A stretch of DNA of 42,466 bases from HGM11368 sp051883395 (GCA_051883395.1 JBJETQ010000048.1:1-42466), one strand, 5' to 3'. Numbered from the stretch's first letter, positions 31,500 through 40,240 are shown. A program made the numbers and translations. The notes: generated by a model from the letters alone, not told the origin.

Positions 31500-32324
31500 A
31501 TGGCTATAAAAAGATTTAAACCGACTTCTCCTGCTCGTCGTTTTATGACGGTTTCGACTTTTAGCGAAATTACTACGACAAAGCCAGAAAAGAGCTTGTT
31601 GGAGTCGAAGAACAGAACCGGCGGTAGAAACGCTAACGGAAGAATTACCGTAAGACATATCGGCGGCGGAAACAGAAACAAGTACAGAATAATTGATTTT
31701 AAGCGTAACAAAGACAACGTAGTGGCAACGGTTGCTTCTATCGAATACGACCCTAACCGCAGCGCAAACATCGCATTGCTCCACTATGCCGACGGCGAAA
31801 AGAGATATATTCTCGCACCGGTTGGTCTCAACAAGGGCGACAAGGTGATGAGCGGCGTTGACGCAGACATCAAAGTTGGCAATGCTCTTCCTTTGGAAAA
31901 GATTCCTGTCGGCACGATGCTCCACAATATCGAGATGCAACCCGGCAAGGGCGGTCAAATCGCTCGTTCCGCAGGCAACGCAGCTCAGTTGATGGCTAAG
32001 GAAGGCAAGTATGCAACGCTCAGACTGCCAAGCGGAGAAATGAGATACATTCCTCTCCAATGCAGAGCGACAATAGGACAGGTTGGCAATCTCGAACACG
32101 AGATTGTCTCTCTGGGTAAGGCGGGACGTAAACGCCACATGGGTATCAAACCTACCGTCCGTGGTGTCGTAATGAACCCTTGCGACCACCCTCACGGCGG
32201 TGGTGAAGGCAAGAGCCCTATCGGTATGCCAAGCCCTGTAACTCCTTGGGGTGTTCCAACCCTGGGTTACAAGACCAGAAAGAAGAACAAGAGCAACAAG
32301 TATATTGTTAAGCGCATTAACTAG
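31500..32324 (+). CDS. rplB: 50S ribosomal protein L2
   Basis: 274 aa, close to the usual 273-277. Conserved features include GRNANGRITVRHIGGGNRNKYRIIDF, the OB and SH3-like core, and the C-terminal peptidyl transferase segment GVVMNPCDHPHGGGEGKSPIG carrying the conserved His. The end TRKKNKSNKYIVKRIN is typical. Confidence 0.98.
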   Translation: MAIKRFKPTSPARRFMTVSTFSEITTTKPEKSLLESKNRTGGRNANGRITVRHIGGGNRNKYRIIDFKRNKDNVVATVASIEYDPNRSANIALLHYADGEKRYILAPVGLNKGDKVMSGVDADIKVGNALPLEKIPVGTMLHNIEMQPGKGGQIARSAGNAAQLMAKEGKYATLRLPSGEMRYIPLQCRATIGQVGNLEHEIVSLGKAGRKRHMGIKPTVRGVVMNPCDHPHGGGEGKSPIGMPSPVTPWGVPTLGYKTRKKNKSNKYIVKRIN

Positions 32325-32338
32325 GAGGAACTGTATAA

Positions 32339-32617
32339 ATGAGCAGATCAGTTAAAAAAGGACCTTTCGTAGAAGAAAGATTGATAAAAAGAATCGTCGC
32401 TATGAACCAAGCAAACGAGAAAAAATTGGTTAAGACCTGGTCAAGATCGTCAACGATTTTTCCTGATATGGTAGGACATACCATTGCGGTTCATGACGGA
32501 AGAAAACACGTTCCTGTATATATCACCGAAGATATGGTAGGTTGCAAACTCGGCGAGTTCGCTCCAACCAGAACCTTCAAAGGCCATGCCGGCGAAAAGA
32601 CAACAGGCAAGAAATAA
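32339..32617 (+). CDS. rpsS: 30S ribosomal protein S19
   Basis: 92 aa, beginning MSRSVKKGPFVEERLIKRI, with the invariant TWSRSSTIFPDMVGHTIAVHDGRKHVPVYITEDMVGCKLGEFAPTR. It sits in the 30S head next to S13. TAGGAGGA precedes the start. Confidence 0.98.
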   Translation: MSRSVKKGPFVEERLIKRIVAMNQANEKKLVKTWSRSSTIFPDMVGHTIAVHDGRKHVPVYITEDMVGCKLGEFAPTRTFKGHAGEKTTGKK

Positions 32618-32629
32618 TAGGAGGATAAT

Positions 32630-33019
32630 ATGGCTACCAGAATTAGAGAAAAAGCTATTGCTCGTCAAGAGAACGCCGATAAGCGTCCGAGAGCGGTTGC
32701 AAAATATATCAGAATATCTCCTGACAAAGTGCGTGTAGTGCTTGACGTTATCAGAGGTCAGAAATATACAGACGCAGTTGCAATACTCAAAACGTTGAGA
32801 AAATCTGCAAGCGAACCACTTCTCAAAGTGTTGAACTCCGCTGCGGCAAATGCAGAGAACAATCTCAACATGAACAAGAGCGAGCTGTACGTTGCAGAAT
32901 GTTATGCCAACGCAGGCCCAATCCTTAAAAGAATTACTCCTAAGGCAAAGGGAAGCGCAGGCAGAATAAACAAAAGAACAAGCCACATCACTATTATTCT
33001 TGATGTTGTGGCTGAGTAA
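32630..33019 (+). CDS. rplV: 50S ribosomal protein L22
   Basis: 129 aa. The core shows KYIRISPDKVRVVLDVIRGQKYTDAVAIL and the long beta-hairpin RITPKAKGSAGRINKRTSHITIIL that lines the exit tunnel near macrolide sites. The N-terminus is extended by ~20 residues (MATRIREKAIARQENADKRPR) relative to short L22 forms. Confidence 0.97.
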   Translation: MATRIREKAIARQENADKRPRAVAKYIRISPDKVRVVLDVIRGQKYTDAVAILKTLRKSASEPLLKVLNSAAANAENNLNMNKSELYVAECYANAGPILKRITPKAKGSAGRINKRTSHITIILDVVAE

Positions 33020-33033
33020 GGAGGAGGTATAAG

Positions 33034-33717
33034 ATGGGTCAAAAAGTTAGTCCACACGGATTGAGAGTAGGCGTGATTAAAGATTGGAATGCTCAATGGT
33101 TTGCCGACAAAAAGAATTTTTCAGCCAATCTTGTAGAGGACCACAAAATCAGAGAGTTTTTGAAAAACAAATACTATCAGAACGGTATCTCCAAAATCAC
33201 TATCAACAGAGTACTTTCTTCTGCCAACGACATCGTTACGGTAAACATCTATACGTCCAAACCTGCGGCTTTGATTGGTAAGGCAGGCGCAAACGTAGAA
33301 GAAATCAAGAAAGAAGTTATGAAAATTGCTCCTAAGAAGAGCGTAGTTATCAACGTTATCGAAGTAAAGAGACCTGACACCGACGCTCAACTCATCGCAG
33401 AGAACATCGCTGCTCAGCTCGAAAAGCGTATTGCTTTCAGAAGAGCTATGAAACAGGTGATTTCCCGTGCTATGAAGGGCGGCGTAAAAGGTATCAAAAC
33501 TATGGTATCGGGACGTCTTGACGGAGCAGAAATCGCAAGAAGCGAAAGCTATCACGAAGGTTCTATCCCACTTCAAACTATCAGAGCCGACATCGAATAC
33601 GGCGTGGCTACCGCAAGAACTACTTACGGTGCTATCGGCGTAAAGGTATGGGTGTACAAGGGAGAAGTGCTCGGTGGAAAGACCGTGGTTGACGGTAAAG
33701 AAGGAGGTAACGCATAA
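33034..33717 (+). CDS. rpsC: 30S ribosomal protein S3
   Basis: 227 aa. N-terminal GQKVSPHGLRVGVIKDWNAQWF, KH domain with KPAALIGKAGANVEEIKKEV (GxxG loop), and the C-terminal domain with SGRLDGAEIARSESYHEGSIPLQTIRADI. The KH domain lies at the mRNA entry. The stop overlaps the rplP start by one base. Confidence 0.98.
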   Translation: MGQKVSPHGLRVGVIKDWNAQWFADKKNFSANLVEDHKIREFLKNKYYQNGISKITINRVLSSANDIVTVNIYTSKPAALIGKAGANVEEIKKEVMKIAPKKSVVINVIEVKRPDTDAQLIAENIAAQLEKRIAFRRAMKQVISRAMKGGVKGIKTMVSGRLDGAEIARSESYHEGSIPLQTIRADIEYGVATARTTYGAIGVKVWVYKGEVLGGKTVVDGKEGGNA

Positions 33718-34303
33718 TGTTAATGCCTAAAAGAGTAAAGAGACGCCGTGTTCATCGTGGCAGACTCAAAGGAAACGCAAACAAGGGTAACGTTATTGCT
33801 TACGGCGAATATGGCCTTGTGGCTTTGGAGCCAAGCTGGGTTACTTCTAATCAAATCGAAGCTGCCCGTATCGCAATGACCAGATATATCAAGCGTGGCG
33901 GACAAGTATGGATAAANNNNNNNNNNNNNNNNNNNNNNNNNNNNNNNNNNNNNNNNNNNNNNNNNNNNNNNNNNNNNNNNNNNNNNNNNNNNNNNNNNNN
34001 NNNNNNNNNNNNNNNNCTGCCCGTATCGCAATGACCAGATATATCAAGCGTGGCGGACAAGTATGGATAAACATCTTCCCACACAAGCCTGTTACCAAAA
34101 AACCTGCTGAAACCAGAATGGGTAGCGGTAAAGGAAGCGTAGAATATTGGGTTGCCGTAGTTAAACCAGGCAGAGTAATGTTCGAAATGGCAGGTGTGAG
34201 TGAAGAAGTAGCAAGAGAAGCATTGAGACTTGCTTCTCACAAATTGCCGGTTAAGTGCAAAATTGTGAAGAAAGATGAGGTGGAAAACGATGAAATCCAA
34301 TAA
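33717..34303 (+). CDS. rplP: 50S ribosomal protein L16, interrupted by an assembly gap
   Basis: The N-terminal half (MLMPKRVKRRRVHRGRLKG...) ends at the N-run, and the C-terminal half resumes with FPHKPVTKKPAETRMGSGKG. Each side carries the same 55 bp, encoding AARIAMTRYIKRGGQVWI. Joining the sides at that overlap gives 432 nt in frame, or 143 aa, the normal L16 length with nothing missing. The gene is therefore almost certainly intact. AAGGAGG (33699-33705) precedes it, and rpmC overlaps its end by 14 bp. Confidence 0.93.
33862..33916 (+). repeat. 55-bp contig-end overlap, left copy
   Basis: Identical over 55 bp to 34017-34071 and directly adjoining the N-run; see the gap entry. Confidence 0.95.
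33917..34016. other. Scaffold gap of exactly 100 N
   Basis: A 100-N placeholder. The identical 55-bp sequence on both sides implies the two contigs actually overlap, so the true gap length is probably minus 55 bp. Confidence 0.95.
34017..34071 (+). repeat. 55-bp contig-end overlap, right copy
   Basis: Second copy of 33862-33916. A 55-nt overlap equals a common de Bruijn assembler k-mer size. Confidence 0.95.
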
Positions 34304-34523
34304 GTTTTTTGAAATGACCAACGATGAGTTGAATATCAAGTTGACCGAACTGAAAGAAGAACTTTTCAATCTTCGCTTTAAGCACAGAGCAGGACAACTG
34401 GAAAATGCAAATCAAATCAACGTCTGCAAGAAGGATATTGCAAGAGTTATGACGATAATTCGTCAAAGAGAACTCAATATCTCGGCAGAACCTGTGGCTA
34501 AGGCTGCAAAGAAAGCAAAATAA
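34290..34523 (+). CDS. rpmC: 50S ribosomal protein L29
   Basis: 77 aa, two-helix protein starting MKSNKFFEMTNDELNIKLTELKEELFNLRFKHRAGQLEN, with a short Ala/Lys-rich tail. L29 sits beside L23 at the tunnel exit. GAGGTGG lies 7 nt before the ATG inside rplP. An earlier in-frame start is rejected. Confidence 0.97.
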   Translation: MKSNKFFEMTNDELNIKLTELKEELFNLRFKHRAGQLENANQINVCKKDIARVMTIIRQRELNISAEPVAKAAKKAK

Positions 34524-34536
34524 GGAGGAATGACAC

Positions 34537-34791
34537 ATGGAAAGAAATCTTAGAAAGTCCAGAGTTGGTCTTGTTACCAGCGACAAAATGGACAAGACGG
34601 TTGTTATCGAGATAAGAGAGCGTGTAAAACATCCTCTTTATGGTAAAATCGTCAACAGAACCAAGAAGTTTAAGGCTCATGACGAAAACAACGAATGCGG
34701 AATCGGAGATACCGTTCGTATCGTTGAAACCAGACCACTCAGCAAAGACAAATGTTGGAGAGTCGTGGAAATAATCGAAAAGGCTAAATAA
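34537..34791 (+). CDS. rpsQ: 30S ribosomal protein S17
   Basis: 84 aa OB-fold protein: ERNLRKSRVGLVTSDKMDKTVVIEI, HPLYGKIVNRTKKFKAHDENNECGIGDTVRIVETRPLSKDKCWRVVEII. Early 16S-binding protein. Standard length, AAGGAGGA site. Confidence 0.98.
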   Translation: MERNLRKSRVGLVTSDKMDKTVVIEIRERVKHPLYGKIVNRTKKFKAHDENNECGIGDTVRIVETRPLSKDKCWRVVEIIEKAK

Positions 34792-34803
34792 GGAGGACCC
34801 GAC

Positions 34804-35172
34804 ATGATACAAGCAGAAACAAGACTTGTCGTTGCTGACAACAGCGGCGCAAAAGAAATCAAATGCATCAGAGTTATGGGCGGTTCGTTCCGTAGAAGCG
34901 GTAACATCGGAGACGTTATCGTTGCGGCAGTTCAGTCGGCGGCTCCGGGCGGCATAGTTAAGAAAGGCGACGTGGTTAAGGCAGTTATCGTAAGAACAAC
35001 TAAGGGTATCAGAAGAGAGGACGGCTCTCATATAAGATTTGATGACAACGCTGCCGTAATTATCGACAACCAGAAGCAACCTAGGGGTACCGCTATTCTG
35101 GGACCGATAGCACGTGAACTTCGTGAGAAAGAGTTTATGAAAATCATATCTCTTGCTCCGGAGGTAATCTAG
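34804..35172 (+). CDS. rplN: 50S ribosomal protein L14
   Basis: 122 aa, the universal length. MIQAETRLVVADNSGAKEIKCIRVMGGS, then VKAVIVRTTKGIRREDGSHIRFDDNAAVIIDNQKQPRGTAILGPIARELRE. It forms part of the intersubunit interface with L19. Confidence 0.98.
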   Translation: MIQAETRLVVADNSGAKEIKCIRVMGGSFRRSGNIGDVIVAAVQSAAPGGIVKKGDVVKAVIVRTTKGIRREDGSHIRFDDNAAVIIDNQKQPRGTAILGPIARELREKEFMKIISLAPEVI

Positions 35173-35182
35173 GAGGTATATG

Positions 35183-35620
35183 ATGAGTATCAGTGTTAAG
35201 AAAGGCGATGCGGTTAAGATTATCGCAGGCAACGATAACGGCAAGTCCGGCACGGTTTTGTCAGTTGACCCTTCTAAGGGAAAGGTTGTGGTAAAGGGCG
35301 AAGGTCTCAGCACTCAGAAGCACTTTGTAAAACCACGTAACGCTCAGGAAAAAGGCGGAATTGTGGAGAAGGAAAGAGCAATCGACGCATCTAACGTTAT
35401 GATTATCTGCCCTACCTGCAATCAAGCTACCAGAGTGGCTCACAAAATCGAAAAGAACGAAGAAGGCAAGACCGTTAAGATTCGTGTATGCAAAAAGTGC
35501 GGCGCATCTTTGGACGAAGTAAAGGCATCTAAGGCAAAATCTGCCGCTAAGAAGGCCGCTCCAAAGAAAACTACCGCCAAAAAAACTACCAAGAAAACGG
35601 TAGCGGAAGATAAGGAATAA
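35183..35620 (+). CDS. rplX: 50S ribosomal protein L24 with zinc ribbon and basic tail
   Basis: 145 aa against the usual ~103-110. The KOW domain is KKGDAVKIIAGNDNGKSGTVLSVDPSKGKVVVKGEG. It is followed by CPTC...CKKCG, a zinc-binding C+ form. The extra ~35 residues are almost only Lys, Ala and Thr with Asp/Glu at the end, a disordered histone-H1-like tail. L24 starts 50S assembly. The second of two ATGs (35183) is 6 nt from AGGAGG, the first only 3 nt, so the second is chosen. Confidence 0.95.
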   Translation: MSISVKKGDAVKIIAGNDNGKSGTVLSVDPSKGKVVVKGEGLSTQKHFVKPRNAQEKGGIVEKERAIDASNVMIICPTCNQATRVAHKIEKNEEGKTVKIRVCKKCGASLDEVKASKAKSAAKKAAPKKTTAKKTTKKTVAEDKE

Positions 35621-35635
35621 TGGAGGAACAAGACA

Positions 35636-36181
35636 ATGAGAGAATACAGAATTGAAGAAATCTACAAAAACGTTGCCGTTCCTGCATTGATGAAAGAGTT
35701 CAACTTTAAGAACGTCAACGAAATTCCTAAGGTGGAAAAAGTCGTTCTTAATATGGGTCTTGGAGACGTGAAGGACAACAGCAAGAGTTTCCAGATCGCT
35801 GTTGAAGAATTGGAACTTATCGCAGGACAAAAACCTGTCGTTACCAAAGCTAAAAAGAGCGTAGCAAACTTCAAAGTAAGAGAAGGTATGCCTATTGGCG
35901 CAAAGGTTACTCTCCGTGGCAAAAAGATGTACGACTTTATCGATAAGTTTATAAGCGTTGCACTCCCACGAGTAAGAGACTTCAAGGGTGTGCCAACCAA
36001 CTCTTTCGACGGTAGAGGTAACTATTGTGTAGGCGTAAAGGAACAACTTATTTTCCCTGAAATATCTTATGATAAGATTGAAAAAATCAGAGGATTTGAC
36101 GTATGTTTCGTAACGACTGCAAAAACAGACGAACAGGCAAAAGCGTTGCTCTCGCATTTGGGCATGCCTTTTGTTAAGTAA
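35636..36181 (+). CDS. rplE: 50S ribosomal protein L5
   Basis: 181 aa: NVNEIPKVEKVVLNMGLGDVKDNSK, GQKPVVTKAKKSVANFKVREGMPIGAKVTLRG, RVRDFKGVPTNSFDGRGNYCVGVKEQLIFPEISYDKI. Binds 5S rRNA and contacts P-site tRNA. Full length. Confidence 0.98.
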   Translation: MREYRIEEIYKNVAVPALMKEFNFKNVNEIPKVEKVVLNMGLGDVKDNSKSFQIAVEELELIAGQKPVVTKAKKSVANFKVREGMPIGAKVTLRGKKMYDFIDKFISVALPRVRDFKGVPTNSFDGRGNYCVGVKEQLIFPEISYDKIEKIRGFDVCFVTTAKTDEQAKALLSHLGMPFVK

Positions 36182-36197
36182 TAGGAGGATATAAGCA

Positions 36198-36383
36198 ATG
36201 GCTAAGAAAGCGATGATAAATAAACAACAAAGAACTCCAAAGTTTTCTACAAGAGCATATACAAGATGCCAGATTTGCGGTAGACCTCACGCTGTTTTGA
36301 GAAAATACGGCATTTGCAGAATTTGTTTCAGAGAATTGGCTTACAAGGGCGAAATTCCTGGCGTGAAGAAAGCAAGTTGGTAA
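36198..36383 (+). CDS. rpsN: 30S ribosomal protein S14, zinc (type Z) form
   Basis: 61 aa with the zinc-binding CQICG...CRICF pairs, giving the short, zinc-dependent S14 typical of Gram-positives. The end GVKKASW is diagnostic. Confidence 0.98.
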   Translation: MAKKAMINKQQRTPKFSTRAYTRCQICGRPHAVLRKYGICRICFRELAYKGEIPGVKKASW

Positions 36384-36403
36384 GATAGAGGAGGATATTT
36401 ACT

Positions 36404-36802
36404 ATGATGATAACTGATCCAATAGCAGATATGTTGACGCGTATTCGTAACGGTCTTGTAGTAAAGCATGACAGCGTAGAAGTGCCTTTTTCTAAGATGA
36501 AAAAAGCGATTGCTGACATTTTGGTAGACGAAGGATTCGTAAATAGCGTTGAGATAATCGAAAACGGCGTTCAAAGTGTTATGAAGGTAAATCTTAAATA
36601 CGGACCAAAGAACGAAAAGGTCATTACAGGAATCAAGCGTATTTCCAAGCCCGGTCTTCGTATATACGCAAGCTCGGACAAACTTCCTAAGGTACTCGGA
36701 GGAATGGGTATTGCCATCATCTCCACTTCCAAGGGCGTTATGACCGACAAACAGGCGAGAGCTCAACACATCGGCGGCGAAGTGCTGGCGTACGTGTGGT
36801 AA
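36404..36802 (+). CDS. rpsH: 30S ribosomal protein S8
   Basis: 132 aa: MITDPIADMLTRIRNG at the start and the invariant end GVMTDKQARAQHIGGEVLAYVW. Binds helix 21 of 16S rRNA; in E. coli it represses the spc operon. Two adjacent ATGs (36404 and 36407) are possible starts. Confidence 0.98.
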   Translation: MMITDPIADMLTRIRNGLVVKHDSVEVPFSKMKKAIADILVDEGFVNSVEIIENGVQSVMKVNLKYGPKNEKVITGIKRISKPGLRIYASSDKLPKVLGGMGIAIISTSKGVMTDKQARAQHIGGEVLAYVW

Positions 36803-36822
36803 TAAAGGAGGAATAGTAGAGT

Positions 36823-37365
36823 ATGTCAAGAATAGGCAGATTACCGGTTGCTATTCCGGCAGGTGTGGAAATCAAAGTTTCACCTGAAAACGTAGTGGAA
36901 GTAAAGGGACCAAAGGGCGTATTGACCCTGGGCGTCAACAAAAACATCAAAGTCGAGATTGAAGGTAACGTTTTGCACGTAAGACGTCCTGACGACGAAC
37001 CTGAAAACAAGGCTTTGCACGGTTTGTACCGCAAACTTATTGCCAATATGGTAGAGGGCGTAACCAACGGTTACAAAAAAGGTCTCGTTATCAACGGCGT
37101 AGGTTATAAGGTAACTAAGCAGGGCAACAAAATCGTAATGGACGTGGGTTATTCTCATACTGTTGACGTTGTTGAGCCGGAAGGAATCAAATTTGAATGC
37201 CCTAGCCAGACAGAAATCGTGGTTAGCGGTATCGACAAAGTGAAAGTAGGACAGGTTGCAGCAAACATCAGAGCAATCCGTGTACCTGACCCATATCACG
37301 CATACGGCATTCGTTACAGCGACGAAGTAATCGCTCGTAAGGAAGGCAAGAAGGCTGGTAAGTAA
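36823..37365 (+). CDS. rplF: 50S ribosomal protein L6
   Basis: 180 aa: MSRIGRLPVAIPAGVEIKVSPENVVEVKGPKG and the C-terminal YHAYGIRYSDEVIARKEGKKAGK. It sits near the factor-binding site by the sarcin-ricin loop. Standard length. Confidence 0.98.
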   Translation: MSRIGRLPVAIPAGVEIKVSPENVVEVKGPKGVLTLGVNKNIKVEIEGNVLHVRRPDDEPENKALHGLYRKLIANMVEGVTNGYKKGLVINGVGYKVTKQGNKIVMDVGYSHTVDVVEPEGIKFECPSQTEIVVSGIDKVKVGQVAANIRAIRVPDPYHAYGIRYSDEVIARKEGKKAGK

Positions 37366-37382
37366 TAAGGAGTGAAGAAAGT

Positions 37383-37751
37383 ATGATTAAGAAAATTGAT
37401 AAAAATGCTGTCAGAGCTAAAAGACATGCCAGAATGAGATTTAAAATCTCCGGCACAGCCGAAAGACCACGCCTTAACGTGTACAGAAGTTTGAATAACA
37501 TCACAGCGCAGATTATCGACGATACAAAGGGATTTACGTTGGTATCCTGCTCGACTCTCGACAAAGACCTTGCAGGCAAGGTTGCCGAACTTACCAAAAC
37601 AGAAGCTGCGAAACTTGTTGGAGAAACAATTGCCAAGAAAGCTTTGGCAGCAGGCATCGAAGAAATCGTATTTGACAGAGGCGGATATCTCTATACCGGT
37701 CGTGTCAAGATGGTTGCCGACGGCGCAAGAGAAGCCGGTCTGAAATTCTAA
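37383..37751 (+). CDS. rplR: 50S ribosomal protein L18
   Basis: 122 aa: basic N-terminus RAKRHARMRFKISGTAERPRLNVYRS, then IIDDTKGFTLVSCSTLDKDL, and the end FDRGGYLYTGRVKMVADGAREAGLKF. Binds 5S rRNA with L5. Confidence 0.98.
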   Translation: MIKKIDKNAVRAKRHARMRFKISGTAERPRLNVYRSLNNITAQIIDDTKGFTLVSCSTLDKDLAGKVAELTKTEAAKLVGETIAKKALAAGIEEIVFDRGGYLYTGRVKMVADGAREAGLKF

Positions 37752-37762
37752 GGAGGTAGATT

Positions 37763-38278
37763 ATGGCTAAGAGAGAAAATAAATTCCAAAAAGACCAACA
37801 AGACGAACTGCTCAACAAGCTTATCTGCGTAAACCGTGTTACCAAGGTTGTAAAGGGTGGTAGAACAATGAGATTTGCCGCACTTATCGTTGTGGGCGAC
37901 GGCAACGGCAGCGTAGGCGTAGGCATGGGCAAGGCTGCGGAAGTTCCTGAGGCAATTCGTAAGGCAACAGCCGAAGCTAAGCGCAATATGATTAAGATTG
38001 CTACGGTAGGTACTACTATCCCTCACGACGTAATCGGACAATTCGGAAGCGGAAAGGTTATTCTTCTCCCTGCCGAAGAAGGTACGGGTGTGATTGCCGG
38101 CGGTCCTATTCGTGCGGTGTTGGAAGTTGCAGGTATCAAGGATATCAGAACAAAATGTCTCGGTACCAACAACCCTATCAACTCCGTAAAAGCTACCATC
38201 GAAGGTCTTGCTAGACTCAGAAACGTAGAACAAGTGGCTGCTCTGCGCGGTAAGACCGTAGCGGAAATCATTGGTTGA
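37763..38278 (+). CDS. rpsE: 30S ribosomal protein S5
   Basis: 171 aa. The dsRNA-binding-like N-domain has VNRVTKVVKGGRTMRFAALIVVGDGNG (fidelity loop) and GVGMGKAAEVPEAIRKA. The C-domain ends in VAALRGKTVAEIIG. Normal length. Confidence 0.98.
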   Translation: MAKRENKFQKDQQDELLNKLICVNRVTKVVKGGRTMRFAALIVVGDGNGSVGVGMGKAAEVPEAIRKATAEAKRNMIKIATVGTTIPHDVIGQFGSGKVILLPAEEGTGVIAGGPIRAVLEVAGIKDIRTKCLGTNNPINSVKATIEGLARLRNVEQVAALRGKTVAEIIG

Positions 38279-38289
38279 GGAGGCTTATG

Positions 38290-38472
38290 ATGGACAAGAA
38301 GATTAAAGTTACGCTCGTAAAGAGCACTATCGGTTGCACAAAAAAACAAAAAGACACGGTTGCCGCTTTGGGACTTCACAAGATTGGTTCCAGCAACGTG
38401 GTAACTGACAACGATTGCAGCAGGGGAATGATTAAAGTCGTTTCTCACCTTGTATCGGTCGTTGAGGCGTAA
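38290..38472 (+). CDS. rpmD: 50S ribosomal protein L30
   Basis: 60 aa: KKIKVTLVKSTIGCTKKQKDTVAALGLHKIGS, the short bacterial form. Of the adjacent ATGs at 38287 and 38290 the second is 6 nt from GAGGAGG and is chosen. Confidence 0.96.
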   Translation: MDKKIKVTLVKSTIGCTKKQKDTVAALGLHKIGSSNVVTDNDCSRGMIKVVSHLVSVVEA

Positions 38473-38482
38473 GGAGAAGCAT

Positions 38483-38926
38483 ATGGAACTTAATGAATTG
38501 AAACCGGCTCCTGGAGCTAAGACAGGAAAAAGAAGACTCGGAAGAGGCATTGGTAGCGGTCTGGGTAAAACTTCCGGCAAAGGACACAAGGGACAAAACG
38601 CTCGTAGCGGCGGCGGTGTAAGACCGGGCTTCGAAGGCGGACAAATGCCTTTGGTAAGAAGAATCCCTAAACGTGGCTTTACCAACAATTTTAAGAAGGT
38701 TTATTCTATCGTCAACGTTGCCGATCTGGAAAGATTTGCAGACGGAACGGAAGTTACGGCAGAATTGCTTAAACAAGAGGGCGTTCTTAGTAAAGTAGAA
38801 GAATACGGTCTCAAAGTACTCGGAAACGGTACTTTAACCAAAAAGCTTGTTGTAAAAGCTAACAAATTTACTAAGTCAGCTGCAGAAATAATTGAAAAAG
38901 CAGGTGGCAAAGCAGAGGTGCTATAA
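38483..38926 (+). CDS. rplO: 50S ribosomal protein L15
   Basis: 147 aa. The Gly-rich N-terminal extension RRLGRGIGSGLGKTSGKGHKGQNARSGGGVRPGFEGGQMPLVRRIPKRGF is intact. AAGGAG is 7 nt before the ATG at 38483; an upstream extension lies in rpmD. The stop overlaps secY by one base. Confidence 0.98.
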   Translation: MELNELKPAPGAKTGKRRLGRGIGSGLGKTSGKGHKGQNARSGGGVRPGFEGGQMPLVRRIPKRGFTNNFKKVYSIVNVADLERFADGTEVTAELLKQEGVLSKVEEYGLKVLGNGTLTKKLVVKANKFTKSAAEIIEKAGGKAEVL

Positions 38927-40230
38927 TGTGGCAAACCATCAAAAACGCATTTGCGGATAAGGATATACGTAAACGTATATTTTTGACGATTGGCATTTTG
39001 TTTTTGTTCAGAATTGGTAGCTTTATACCACTTCCGGGACTTGACTATGCTTACGTTGAAGACGCTATGAACGGAAAAGCAGTCTTTGAGATGATGAGTA
39101 TGATGAGCGGCGGCGCATTGCAATACGGTACGCTGTTTGCATTGGGAATCTTGCCGTTTATCAACAGCTTCATTATTATGCAGTTGCTTACGTTGATTAT
39201 TCCGCCACTCGAAAGGCTGTCCAAGCAAGGCGATGACGGAAGAGAAAAAATCACGACCATTACCAGATACGTGGCTATCGCATTGGCTATAATTCAAAGT
39301 ATCGGTATCGTGGTAACGTTCAACAACGCAGGCGCAATACAGGCTACTTTCGGTTCTGTTGCAGTTACCGCAATAATGCTTATTTTAATGTTTACGGCAG
39401 GTTCGACCTTCGTAATGTGGCTGGGTGAGAGAATCACCGAATACGGAATAGGTAACGGTACTTCCCTGATAATCTTTGTAGGTATCATTTCGGGATTGGG
39501 AACCGGACTTATCAGCGCATTTTCGACGGTAAAAGAACAACCTACGAATATGCTGAACATAATCGGCTATTTGCTCTTGATAGTATTGCTGTTTATATTC
39601 ATAGTATTTGTAGACGGTTCTGAGAGAAGAATCAAGGTCAACTATGCCAAGCAAGTAAAAGGTAATAAGATGTACGGCGGTCAGTCGACGTTTATTCCTA
39701 TCAAAGTAAACAGCTCGGGAGTTATGCCTATCATATTTGCGTCGTCGTTTATGATGTTCCCTCAGATGATAGTGTCTTTCCTTGATTCCGGAAGTTCGCT
39801 CGTAACTTTCTACTATATGTATTTGTCGCCATACGGCGGACATTGGGTAGGTTATCTGGTATATTATCTGGTAATGTTCCTGTTGATAATATTCTTTGCT
39901 TACTTCTATGCACAAATACAATTCAATCCGCAAGACGTTGCACGCAATTTGCAACAATACGGCGGAACGATTCAGGGTGTAAGACCGGGCAAAGCGACGT
40001 CGGAGTATCTGGCAAAAATCAACAACCGCATAACGCTTTTCGGAGCATTGTTCCTTGCGTTTATAGCTATTATTCCTGTATTTTTGTTCCAACTTATCGG
40101 CAAAGATATCGGACTCAGCAACGCCTTCTCGGCAACGGGTATGTTGATTGTGGTAAGCGTGGCACTCGAATTTGACAAACAGCTCGAATCACAAATTATG
40201 ATGAAGCACTACAAGGGCTTCCTCAAATAA
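38926..40230 (+). CDS. secY: Protein translocase subunit SecY
   Basis: 434-aa channel-forming subunit of the Sec translocon, with ten hydrophobic segments in the expected order. Recognisable parts are the plug/TM2 region (GGALQYGTLFALGILPFINSFIIMQLL), the cytoplasmic loop with GSERRIKVNYAKQ, and the C5 loop GGTIQGVRPGKATSEYL that contacts ribosome and SecA. Coupled to rplO by TAATG. Confidence 0.98.
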   Translation: MWQTIKNAFADKDIRKRIFLTIGILFLFRIGSFIPLPGLDYAYVEDAMNGKAVFEMMSMMSGGALQYGTLFALGILPFINSFIIMQLLTLIIPPLERLSKQGDDGREKITTITRYVAIALAIIQSIGIVVTFNNAGAIQATFGSVAVTAIMLILMFTAGSTFVMWLGERITEYGIGNGTSLIIFVGIISGLGTGLISAFSTVKEQPTNMLNIIGYLLLIVLLFIFIVFVDGSERRIKVNYAKQVKGNKMYGGQSTFIPIKVNSSGVMPIIFASSFMMFPQMIVSFLDSGSSLVTFYYMYLSPYGGHWVGYLVYYLVMFLLIIFFAYFYAQIQFNPQDVARNLQQYGGTIQGVRPGKATSEYLAKINNRITLFGALFLAFIAIIPVFLFQLIGKDIGLSNAFSATGMLIVVSVALEFDKQLESQIMMKHYKGFLK

Positions 40231-40240
40231 AAGGCGAAAT

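Noticed and set aside
33862..34071. Tandem duplication or mobile-element scar in rplP
   Set aside because: Duplicate copies directly abut a 100-N placeholder and merge in frame to a normal L16, so an assembly overlap explains it.
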